Source: Hemerocallis citrina (lineage: Eukaryota; Streptophyta; Magnoliopsida; Asparagales; Asphodelaceae). From it: a stretch of DNA of 64,000 nt. The position numbers and the translations under genes are program-made. Position 1 is the first letter of the stretch. Every line of letters starts with the position of its first letter. This document shows, one piece after another, positions 1-8,670 of the stretch. The stretch spans positions 144,832,941 through 144,896,940 of the forward strand of contig CM030361.1 in the NCBI GenBank assembly GCA_017893485.1, in the 5' to 3' direction. The notes below the pieces were generated by a model, which saw only the letters and a program-made list of their open reading frames with translations, was not told where the DNA came from and ran no database searches.

Positions 1-398
1 GACGCTCTTGTCAATACCAGAAAAAGTAAAGGAAAAGATCTCAAGTGTGCAAAGAGTGATCACCTGTGACAGTAGGAGGTATGGGGGTATTTATAGTTGC
101 CATGGGGATCTCTTTCAGGATAAGAGTGAATCCCTACTTCCTGGTATGGCTGGATAGGGGTGGTTATAACTACCCCCTCAAGATAGGGACAAGCCAGGAT
201 CTGCTAATCTGTTGAACCGGTCCCTAACGGGCTGAGATCTGTTCTCAACTGAACAGATTTGTTCATGGGCTAGCGGATCCAAGAGGAGAGACCTGGTTCC
301 CGATCCGAACCCATCTGCAGGTGAAATTACCATCTTGCCCCTATGACTTCAAGATTCGTGCCCGCTTTGAACGGTTTCGATTATTTTTAGCCATATCA
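1..398 (-). mobile_element. 3' LTR (partial) of the Tat-type element
   Basis: This is homologous to 24345-24727 along its whole length, ending in the shared CCATATCA at 391-398. About 170 bp of the LTR should lie before the window. A TATA-like box (TTATAG read on plus, CTATAA on minus) is near 90-96. The two LTRs differ by several substitutions and by a short stretch near 242-265 that is absent from the right copy, so the insertion is clearly older than the nested one. Confidence 0.8.
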
Positions 399-1021
399 CG
401 AGGCCCCCACTCCCAAAGACTGTGTGTTACAGCCTTATGGGAGTAGTTTTGTTGTTTTAATGGCATATATATCGGAGTCCTCAAAGGGTGTTGGAATCCC
501 GTTGGTGGGGCGATGGTACTTTTCCTAAGATGATAGCATGCTCAAAGTTGCGTCTTAGTTGCTCTAGATTTTTGGCATTTTTTCTTGATTTTTAAACTAT
601 TTTTCGGACCATTTATTCAATTTTGCGAAACAATGGTTTATTTTTAGGAATACTAAATAATTGTTCCAACTAATAATTATTTACCCAGGGGCTTAAAAAT
701 ATTCCCCCGAATTTATAATTATCTTTTAGAATTTTTACTTAATTTTCTTGAATTTTTGGGCATTTTTTGCAATTTTTAAATAAATGATCTGAATTAATAA
801 TTTAAAAAATAATTTTAATCACCTATTTATGACGTGGCCAAATCTAGGTCGTCCATCAACTGGGGGTGCGAAGATCTGGGTGATCCGACGGTCGTGAAGG
901 AAGCGACTTTTGCCTGTTTAGGGGTCGGTGGCAACCGACCTTGGGGCGTTCGCCGAGGTCCAGGGGGACGACACGTGGCTTGTGGCTCCCTGGCTATTCT
1001 TGCATTCAGGTCTTGGTGGCG
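399..1021. other. AT-rich internal non-coding DNA of the Tat-type element
   Basis: No credible gene is visible. The first 450 bp are AT-rich with short homopolymers. From about 830 the base composition becomes GC-richer and leads into the tandem array. It belongs to the 3' untranslated part of the minus-strand element, and equally to the far-upstream region of its antisense gene. Confidence 0.6.
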
Positions 1022-1853
1022 AGTGACTTCGGAGGGCTTGCCGAAGTCTAAGAGAGAGACACGTGGTAGGTGGGACCCTGGCTATTCTTGCATTTCACCA
1101 TCGGTGGCAATCGACATCGGCACCGCTGTCGACGAATGAGAGAGCGCCACGTAGCCTATGGGATCCAAGGGCCGTTGACCAGTCAACGCATTTTCTTGCG
1201 TTTTGACGTCGGTGGTAATCGACTTCGGAACCGCTATCGACGAATGAGAGAGCACCACGTGACCTGTGGGACCCAGGGGTCATTGGCCAATCAACGCATT
1301 TCCTTGCGTTTCGACGTCAGTGGCAATCAACTTCGGAACCGCTGTCGACGAATGAGAGAGTGCCACGTGGCTCGTGGGACCCAGGGGCTGTTAACCAGTC
1401 AACGCATTTTCAATGCATTTTGACGTCGGTGGCAATCGACTTCGGAACCACTATCGACGAATGAGAGAGTGCCACATGGCCTGTGGGACCTAGGGGGCCG
1501 TTGACCAGTCAACGCATTTCCTTGCATTTCAACGTCGATGGTAATCGACTTTGGAACCACTATCGACGAATAAGAGAGCGCCACGTGGCCTATGGGACCC
1601 AGGAGTCATTGACCAATCAATGCATTTCCTTGCATTTCGACGTCGGTGGAAATCGACTTCGGAATCGTTGTCGACAAATGAGAGAGCGCCACGTCGCCTG
1701 TGGGACCCAGGGGTCGTTGACCAGTCAACGCATTTCCTTGCATTTTGACATCGATGGAAATCGACTTCGAAACTGCTGTCGACGAATGAAAGAGCGCCAC
1801 GTAGCCTGTAGGACCCAGGGGCCGTTGACCAGTCAATGCACTTTCTTACATTT
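1022..1853. repeat. Tandem array, about 108-bp period, about 7 copies
   Basis: The marker CGACGAATGAG recurs at 1130, 1238, 1346, 1455, 1564 (variant), 1672 (variant) and 1780, a spacing of 108-109 bp. Units carry the inverted pair GTTGAC-CA-GTCAAC, CCACGTGG-type G-boxes (some mutated) and TGACGTC-type palindromes. Because 108 is a multiple of three, long open frames run through the array on both strands; these are not evidence of genes. The array lies just upstream of the TATA box of the antisense gene. Confidence 0.9.
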
Positions 1854-1929
1854 TATTACTAAATGGGCCAGGCCTTTGCGCTCTTGGGGGCCCTTTCGCC
1901 TTGGTTGGCATGCCACCAACCTTAGCCTC

Positions 1930-1936
1930 TATAAAT
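1930..1936 (+). promoter_or_regulatory. TATA box of the antisense gene
   Basis: TATAAAT lies about 170 bp before the first ATG of the plus-strand antisense gene and directly downstream of the 108-bp array. Transcription would start near 1960. Position and sequence fit a plant TATA box; function is inferred. Confidence 0.55.
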
Positions 1937-2101
1937 CTCTAGCCTCCACTGTCATTTGCTCATTTCTGTTGTTTTTACTCAGGCGAGAATTTTACTCTGC
2001 GACAGCTTCCGACGAGTTTTCATCGTCTTCCGGCGTGTTTTCCGATCGTTGCTTTCAAATCAAGGTAACTCCATAGTTAGTTTATTTTTGCTTTTTAGAA
2101 A

Positions 2102-3240
2102 ATGTCTATCAAGCCTTCGAGGAAGGAGACCTCCCCCCTTATCACCCCCGAGGACTCCTCTAGTCAGGTCCCCCCAATCGACAAGGGTAAGGCCGTTGTT
2201 GGGCAGACTTCGATGGTCGTTGAGACGAGGATCGAAGGATGGGGGCGTTCGGAAGGTTGCCTGGGGTCCTGACAGGACTGCCGAGGGTTCAAGAGCTTCC
2301 GAAGGACCAGGCGAAGTGGATAATGTATGGGATGGCTCAGAGCTTTGAAGAAAACGAGGCTACAGAGACGTCTGAGGTGGACGAGACAGTCTCCATCCTC
2401 ACCAAGGAGGATTTGGCGAAGATTAGGGTCTGCTTTTAGATCCCATCGGAGTTCGACTTGATGCTCCCCGGGCCCGGGGTGGGGGGCCAACTTGCCAATG
2501 CCTGTCGACATGTGCTTCTAACCGGTCGACGCATTCTTGGTGGGAGTTCGACTCCCACTGCACCCCTTCGTCGCCGAAGTGCTGAGGTGGTTCCGTATCA
2601 GCCCCATTCAGTATATGTCGAACATGTGGAGGCTGATAAACGGGTTCATCCTCCACTGTCAGGTGGTGAGTCTCGAGCCGAGGCTGAATGTGCTCCGAAC
2701 TATGTACCGGATGCATCAGCAGCACAAGGACGTGTATCGATTCTACTTGGCTCCGAGGTTCGGGACGAAGTTGGTCCGCTGTCCGGACTCGATAAAAAAT
2801 TAGAGAGATAAGTATTTTCTAATCTAAAGTCGGGGGCCATAGGGGATCCCCACAGCTTGGGTAGACTCAGTGCCGAAGACATTGAAGCAAAGTCCAACCC
2901 TCAGCACCGAGGATGAGGAGATGGTTCAGACGTTACTCGATCGTCCGAAGTTTGATTGGAAAGACTTGACCGAGGAGGCGCTCTTTCGGGGGGGGGGGGG
3001 GGGGGGGGGGGGGGGCTTAGCTCAATAAACCCCAGTACGGCTCTGTTTCGTTTGTTTTCTTTTATATCGCATTGAAAGAGTACTTTTCTTTTTTTCTAAC
3101 TCTTTCTCTTCGGCAGAGTCAATAGACTTCGAAGACTTGGTATCGCAGCATGGAGCCCTGAGCAGCAAGGCCCCCAAGAAGAGAAAGAGAGTCACCGTGG
3201 AAAACCCTTCGGAGACGGCACTGGCCCACCGCGCCACAGC
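2102..3240 (+). pseudogene. Antisense Transposase_28-like gene, 5' part (broken)
   Basis: The plus strand, opposite to gag-pol, encodes fragments of the plant 'putative gypsy type transposon' family. Around 2440-2810 they include the characteristic stretch beginning IPSEFDLMLPGPG and continuing with LHPFVAEVLRWFRISPIQ. Start chosen: ATG at 2102, after the TATA box at 1930. At least two frame changes and a stop near 2269 interrupt it, a 28-G homopolymer lies at 2988-3015, and the nested Tekay element splits it after 3240. The rest resumes at 15008. The role of such antisense genes in Tat elements is unknown; they are not proven transposases. Confidence 0.7.
2988..3015. repeat. G28 homopolymer
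   Basis: Twenty-eight consecutive G residues lie within the antisense gene. Such a run is prone to slippage and to assembly error, and could form G-quadruplexes. Confidence 0.9.
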
Positions 3241-3808
3241 AGAACTGTAATACCCTGATTTTTCAATTAATGAGAAATTATTTATTTTTGCACGTGTTGT
3301 GCACGTGCAATATATTTTGTTAGATTATTTTATCATGATGTGTATGTTTAAATATAATTTTCTCAAATTATTTTAGTACAAAAAGCCTTCTTTAAAAGCC
3401 TTATTTGATTTAACTAAAAAGCCTTTTCTTAAAAAGCCCAAAAACAATTTTATTTTAATTATTTTATAAAATTATTTTGGCCCAAAAAGAAAGCCCATGA
3501 ATTAATTAATTTTAATTAAACTTGTCATGTAGAAGACTTTTTTTAAACAAAATTATTTTTATACAATTTTGAAATGTACAAAATTGGCCTAGTTGCATGC
3601 ACGTGCACTACACGTACACGTGCAATGCACACTCTTCTAAGGGATGGCCGGTAGCATTCTTTTTGGAGGGAACTTTTGAGTTTGGGTATGGAGAACATGG
3701 GGGTAGTTTCAAGGAAGTGGGTAGTTCTTGTAACTTCTACTTTGATCTAAACCCTTCATCCAACAACCACCAAGATGATCTTAGCCCTCCATTCCCCTCA
3801 TTTTTTTG

Positions 3809-3816
3809 TATAAATA
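3809..3816 (+). promoter_or_regulatory. LTR TATA box followed by C14 run
   Basis: TATAAATA is followed at once by 14 C residues (3817-3830). The copy in the 3' LTR is at 12305-12312 with C9. This is the most likely pol II promoter of the element, with initiation about 25-30 bp downstream. Confidence 0.65.
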
Positions 3817-4740
3817 CCCCCCCCCCCCCCTCATGGCTAACTTTTCATATGCAAAGTGTATTTCTAATTTATAGTATTATTATTATTGTGGGAGTTATAA
3901 AAGATAAGAGAGTTGTGTGGGTTTTGTGTGCTTGGAGTGGCCGGCATCATCAAGGAGCATCGGGTGGAGCTTGAAGGAGGCATTCGGCATAGGCTTGGAG
4001 GCTTGGAGCTTGAGCGCTTTTTGCTAGGAGGCGGTGCGTTCATCTACAAGGATTCGATTACTTTTGTTTGTGTTTCTCTCCAATTGAGGTGGGTGAAACA
4101 TTTTATATTTCTAAAGTAGATCCATGTTAATTTTACACCATTAAAGATGCATGAAAAATATTATAAAGAGCCCACTTAATTTGAGTAGTTAGCATGTGAA
4201 TTGATTGAAATGTATTGAATAACTTATATGGCTCTAGTATTAAGATTAAATTGTGTGTAGATTACCCCATGTTTATTATTGTGAAGTTGTGATAGTGATT
4301 AAATTGAATTAAGAGTGTTGTTATTATGATTAGAGACATAATGTACACTTGTTAATTGTGATAGATGGACCTTCATGTTGATATGAATGTGGACTATGGG
4401 AATTATATGTGATGGTTGAATTAATAAATAATATCAGTAAATTATCACCATGGAATTAGTGAATAAAAGACTAGTAGATTAAATGTATGGCAATGTCGAA
4501 AATGCAAATTTTGTAGTTTAATGAATTAATTTTGGATTTTTGTGTGTGAAAAATATATTTTATTAGCACCAAAAATTATATTATTTTACTGGTATGAACT
4601 TCTATGACCGAGGATCTAATCTGGAAGTTTTTATAAAATTTTATCAAAGTAATAAGAAGCTATGGCTTAATGAATATCGAGTTATTTTCAAAACAGTATG
4701 AAAATAATACAATGGGATTTGTTTTGGGTTAGTGACAACC

Positions 4741-4824
4741 CGAGCCAGTGGCTCAGGTGGTCGGGACCCCGGTTGGCTTCTCTGTGTCGCACGGTTCGAA
4801 CCCCAGGCCGAACACTTCTTTTTT
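4741..4824 (+). other. tRNA-like pol III module 1 in LTR
   Basis: A-box-like TGGCTCAGGTGG (near 4749-4760) and B-box-like GGTTCGAACCC (4793-4803) are about 33 bp apart. A T-run terminator (T7, about 4818-4824) follows. The T-stem does not pair well, so this is not a functional tRNA gene; it resembles the head of a tRNA-derived SINE. The same module is in the 3' LTR near 13237-13320. Confidence 0.55.
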
Positions 4825-4888
4825 TAAAATTACCCCAAAACAGTAAGCAGCGAACCTAAGGGTTATATACAACCCAGTCGCCTATATG

Positions 4889-4990
4889 ACGTGAGCCGAG
4901 ATCGGCCTAGTGGTCGGCGCTCTGTTTGGTCTTGGTGCGGTGCCTGGTTCGATTCTTGCCTTTGGCATATTGGGAAAAAATATTTTTTTG
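4889..4990 (+). other. tRNA-like pol III module 2 in LTR
   Basis: A second, different tRNA-like stretch has A-box-like CGGCCTAGTGGT (near 4903-4914) and B-box-like GGTTCGATTCT (4946-4956), with a T7 run near 4984-4990. It lies about 150 bp after module 1 in the same orientation, and again in the 3' LTR near 13385-13490. Confidence 0.5.
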
Positions 4991-5725
4991 GGTGTTTTTG
5001 AAGTCCAAAAATTATGAAATAAATATGGTAATTCTCATAAAAATACAAGGAATTTTATAAGAGTGATTTGGGTATTTTTAGAATGAAATACAATATGGTT
5101 TGTGAATAAAAAGCATAAATGAAGCTTTGGTTATGAGATATACACTTGTGATTTTTATAACTTATAAAGATAGGCTATTATAAAGTAATTGGCATAAGTA
5201 CTTGTGGCGTGACATGACTTTATTTATTTTCATTATGAGTATTGTGCAAGATGCGAAATATGAAGGTTGAAATGTGATTTTATGAAGTTGTATAAATTCA
5301 TGTATGGTTATGAAAATAAAAACCATGATTTATGAAAAAGGAAAAGAAATTGTTGGCTATATGCACGAATTGTTTTCATTTTGAACTCATGAATTAAAAG
5401 TATCATCGTGGACTTGTGAATAAAGTGTAATCATGAATTGAAAAAGAATGAGTATGAAACTCGACATGGAAATTGTCAGGAGTTAAAGATTGTGAAATGA
5501 AATTTGAAATAGAGTAGCTAAGTCTCCCCGGCATTGAGAAAAGTGAATTGAATTGAAATTAGACCGAGGTTGGTCATGATGAATTAAATGAATAAGTCCG
5601 GTCGATGGAGAGGCTAACTCTAGTGATTATTTTGTTCATGATTTTTAAATAAAACTAAGGACTAGTGCATAGTGAAGACGTGATGAAAGTAAGAGAAAAA
5701 CACGGAGTATGAGGGCCCTGGGTAG

Positions 5726-5910
5726 CGGCGAGAGCGTATCCCAGGAATTCCCATGACGAGTCTGGGTGAGGATACTGTTCCAGAGTACCGTCCCAGTGGC
5801 GACGCTCGTGGGATGTTTGAAGACTACGGGTGGTGTCATGTTTATGGTGAGAGCGTATCCCAGGAATTCCCATGATGCGTCTGGGTGAGGATACTACTCC
5901 AGAGTGCCTA
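5726..5910. repeat. Direct repeat pair within LTR
   Basis: A segment of about 63 bp containing GAGAGCGTATCCCAGGAATT occurs at about 5728-5790 and again at about 5847-5909, about 119 bp apart, with a few differences. Both copies are conserved in the 3' LTR (14219 and 14339 regions). Confidence 0.8.
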
Positions 5911-6514
5911 AACATGAGTTCGTAGGTCAGATAACATCTAGGATACTTACCGTAATTACAGTAGTAGATTAGATCATAACGGGGGATTGAACCCTATAAA
6001 GATGAAGACGAATAAGGGCTTGCCCTCGGACCTATATAGTATGGGATGCATAGAATCCGAACAAGTGTGCATTAGTGTCATATAATTAACTGCATTAAGG
6101 ACTAAGTGCACAATCACAACACGACATCAATAGGGTAGTCCCTTTAGTCTGAATGTGACAAGTTTGTGTTTGCTAAATATGAAATGTTAAGTTATACTAT
6201 TTCCGGCAAGCGAGGACGGCCGTGTATAATGATCGTCGGTTGAATAAACTGACGTACCCACAGTCTAACATGTAGGTAAATGTTATGCTAAAGATTAAAG
6301 AGGATTTGGATGCTTAAAGATTTTATCAAGCTGTTGTACTTGTATTCAATTGTTGTATTTTACTTCCGCTGTGCAAAAGAAAGATGTAATTATGATGTAA
6401 ACTCTGATGTATGATGCAAAGTTTTAATTTCCCTGTAAAAGTGTGCTAAGAAAGTGAAAAGATCCTGTAGAACATCTCGAATTCAGTGTATTTGGGATTC
6501 GGGGCGTTACAGAG

Positions 6515-6530
6515 TGGTATCAGAGCCAGG
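6515..6530 (+). promoter_or_regulatory. Primer binding site (initiator Met tRNA)
   Basis: TGGTATCAGAGCCAGG lies three bases after the end of the 5' LTR. It is the standard plant retroelement PBS complementary to the 3' end of initiator Met tRNA. Confidence 0.9.
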
Positions 6531-6680
6531 TTTTCTACACTTTCACACTTGTACAAATTTATAGGGAACGACACCCTAGAAGTGGACATTAGAGTGTGTG
6601 TTTGAATCTAGAGATTTAAATGTAAGTGACTTACATTTGTGTTGCTCTAAGATTTATGCCTTCTTCTCTCTATTTCTAAG

Positions 6681-7106
6681 ATGGCTGATCACTTCGACCC
6701 TGCGGGAGGCGACGACTGGCACATCATTGAGGAAGAGTACCATCCTGGACAGGCTGATTCCGAGGACGAGTACTACCCTGGACAAGCTGATTCTGATGAT
6801 GAGGAGTACCCTGAATCCCGAGAGATCACCCCACCTCCGGATTCATCTGATGATTCTTCTTCCGACGAAGAGGAAGTACCAGTTCCAAGTGGTCTTGTGG
6901 CTTCTCTTCAGAGGCAAGTGGAAACCCTGAAGGAGAGAGTTGGATTATTGGAGGCTCAGCTGGAGAAGCGGAAGGCTGACTATTCTGTTCTTAGCCATCG
7001 GATCTGGGAACTTAAGAAGAAAAAGAACCTAACTGATGTGCTGAAGGATGAGGTTGATGAACTGCGGGAAGAACTTCGAGCAGCGAAGAGGACCCGTAGG
7101 AGTTAG
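6681..7106 (+). CDS. Accessory ORF upstream of gag: acidic repeat plus coiled coil
   Basis: 141 codons lie between PBS and gag. The N-terminal half is strongly acidic and holds a repeated motif EYHPGQADSEDE / EYYPGQADSDDE (about residues 18-44), then a Ser/Asp/Glu-rich stretch. Residues about 72-135 form a Leu/Lys/Glu heptad-rich likely coiled coil with a basic C-terminus (TRRS). There is no CCHC or enzymatic motif. It is not part of the usual Tekay/Del gag and I do not recognise a family. Its intact frame in a young element argues for use, but no function can be assigned. Confidence 0.6.
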   Translation: MADHFDPAGGDDWHIIEEEYHPGQADSEDEYYPGQADSDDEEYPESREITPPPDSSDDSSSDEEEVPVPSGLVASLQRQVETLKERVGLLEAQLEKRKADYSVLSHRIWELKKKKNLTDVLKDEVDELREELRAAKRTRRS

Positions 7107-7252
7107 AGTGTTGTAGCTTCTGTTTTCTTTCATTCTGATGTTTAGAGATGTTTTTAAATTCGAATGTATAAACTTTTGGAATTCAATGAAATGGAAATTG
7201 GTTTAAATTCTTGTCTTATACTTCGAATTTGACGGATCTTTTGCATCAGAAT

Positions 7253-8257
7253 ATGTCGAGAAGAGGAGCAAGGAATGGGGAAGGTTTGGATCTGGAGACT
7301 GAACTTGCTAGGGTCTACCAGACGTTGAATGCTGTGGCTCAGAACCAAGCTAGGGGGCCGGCAAATCCAGTGCCCGAGGCAATAAAGCTGGTGGAATCGT
7401 TCAAGAGAATGAAACCACCCGTGTTCGAGGAAAAGTCAGATCCAGATTCGGCTGACAACTGGATACGGCAAGTGGAGACCATCTTCGAGGTGTTGGAGAC
7501 ACCGGAGGGTAGCAAGGTCAAGTTGGCAACCTTGCAGCTGGAGAAGGATGCAGCGGTTTGGTGGCAATCTGTGAAGAGGACCATGGGAGGTCTGTTGTTC
7601 GGCTGGGAGGAATTTTTGGAGGAGTTCCGCAGCCATTATTTCCCCTCCGACGTCCAGGAGAAGAAGGCGATGGAGTTCCTGTCGCTTCAGCAAGGCAGCA
7701 TGTCAGTGAGAGCCTATGAGACCAAGTTCACTCAGCTCTCCAGGTATGCTCCCGAACTGGTGGCGGATGAGGCCAAGAAAGCTCGCAAGTTCGAGCATGG
7801 TCTGAGGCCTAGCTTGAGATCTCGTATGATACCCCTTGGTATCAGGAGGTTCGATAAGCTGGTCAAGAGGGCGGCAGCGACGGAGGCAGATATGGAGCAG
7901 TTCCATGTTGTTCAGAACAGGAGGAACAACTGGCAGCTCGGGAAGAGGCCTGCACATTCGGGGAGTTTCAGGGGGCAACCATCTGCACAGAGGTTCAAAC
8001 CGACGGGGGCGAACGCTGTTAGTGTGGCTGGGAGGCCTGGAAACAATGTGGTGAGACCTTCTGCGGTGACTTGCTACAACTGTGGTGAAACGGGACACTA
8101 CAAATCTCACTGTCCCAAACTACAGGGTAGAAACAGCAACGCACCAACGCAGCAGGCTGGGAAGAGGCCGTACCAATCAGGGCGAGTATTTGCCTTGACA
8201 GAAGCTGATGCTGAGGAGGCAGATCAGGTCATCTCTGGTACGAGGGCTGGTGTTTAG
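7253..8257 (+). CDS. gag: Gag (capsid-nucleocapsid) of the Tekay-type element
   Basis: 334 codons from the ATG at 7253; in-frame codons upstream to 7211 lack an ATG. The N-terminal half has the Retrotrans_gag core (KLVESFKRMKPPVFEE, later YFPSDVQEKKAMEFLSL). A CCHC knuckle, CYNCGETGHYKSHC, is near residues 274-287. It would form the virus-like particle and package RNA. The frame stops at 8257 inside the presumed intron (8238-8324); splicing would keep the frame open into protease. Product range: Gag alone from unspliced RNA, Gag-Pro from spliced RNA (inference). Confidence 0.88.
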   Translation: MSRRGARNGEGLDLETELARVYQTLNAVAQNQARGPANPVPEAIKLVESFKRMKPPVFEEKSDPDSADNWIRQVETIFEVLETPEGSKVKLATLQLEKDAAVWWQSVKRTMGGLLFGWEEFLEEFRSHYFPSDVQEKKAMEFLSLQQGSMSVRAYETKFTQLSRYAPELVADEAKKARKFEHGLRPSLRSRMIPLGIRRFDKLVKRAAATEADMEQFHVVQNRRNNWQLGKRPAHSGSFRGQPSAQRFKPTGANAVSVAGRPGNNVVRPSAVTCYNCGETGHYKSHCPKLQGRNSNAPTQQAGKRPYQSGRVFALTEADAEEADQVISGTRAGV

Positions 8258-8324
8258 AGTCTTTGTCATTTCCTTTCCCTTTGTTTAGTGAGGCTGTTAT
8301 GTAATGATGTATATTATGTAACAG
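8238..8324 (+). other. Probable 87-bp intron between gag and protease
   Basis: A GT donor (CTCTG|GTACGAGG) and a pyrimidine-rich stretch precede an AG acceptor (TATGTAACAG|GCG). Removal joins the gag frame (phase 1) exactly to the protease frame and deletes the gag stop codon. The residues just before and just after are those expected in related uninterrupted gag-protease proteins; the residues inside are not. This is sequence reasoning only. Confidence 0.55.
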
Positions 8325-8670
8325 GCGAACTCTATCTTAATGGAATTAAAGCTGTCGTATTGTTTGATACTGGATCCTCTCATACTTTTGTGTCTCCAAA
8401 GTTTGCTAAAGTGTTGGGAGTTGAACCGAAGATTTTCCCAGGCAAGATCTTATCAGTAGCTACTCCGTCAGGGGAAACTTTAACCACTGATCGGTATTAT
8501 GCTGATTGCGAGATCGTGATTGGGGATAGAATCTTTGGCATTGATCTGATCGAACTGACTATCTTGGGAGTCGATGTTATCATTGGCATTGATTGGATGT
8601 CGGTGTACAGTGCAAGCATCGAGTGTAAGGCCAAGACGGTGACAGTGAGGCTCCAGGTGGACCTGAAGTC
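8325..8670 (+). CDS. Aspartic protease domain of the Tekay-type element
   Basis: The frame encodes the retropepsin active site DTGSSHTF (around 8368-8391) and the distal [13 protein letters not shown] region. Processing of Gag-Pol is the expected role. The frame passes into RT only with a one-base shift near 8648-8655: the protease frame runs on to 8821 out of the conserved register, while the conserved residues before RT continue in the next frame. This is either a recent indel in this copy or programmed frameshifting; the lack of a clear slippery site favours an indel. Confidence 0.8.

Larger units (their letters stand above)
3246..6511 (+). mobile_element. 5' LTR of the Tekay-type element
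   Basis: Paired with 11742-15002. TATA at 3809, so U3 is only about 570-590 bp and R-U5 is about 2.7 kb, an unusually long leader. Differences seen from the 3' LTR: near 4099, 4244, 5252, 6037, 6269 and 6354, plus C14 against C9 after the TATA box; the C-run alone accounts for the 5-bp length difference. It contains two tRNA-like modules and a 63-bp internal direct repeat. Confidence 0.93.

Noticed and set aside
1070..2076. Long plus- and minus-strand open frames across the 108-bp array
   Set aside because: A repeat period divisible by three keeps several frames open; there is no domain and no start context.
4741..4990. Functional tRNA genes
   Set aside because: A and B boxes are present but T-stem and acceptor stem do not pair; called tRNA-like only.
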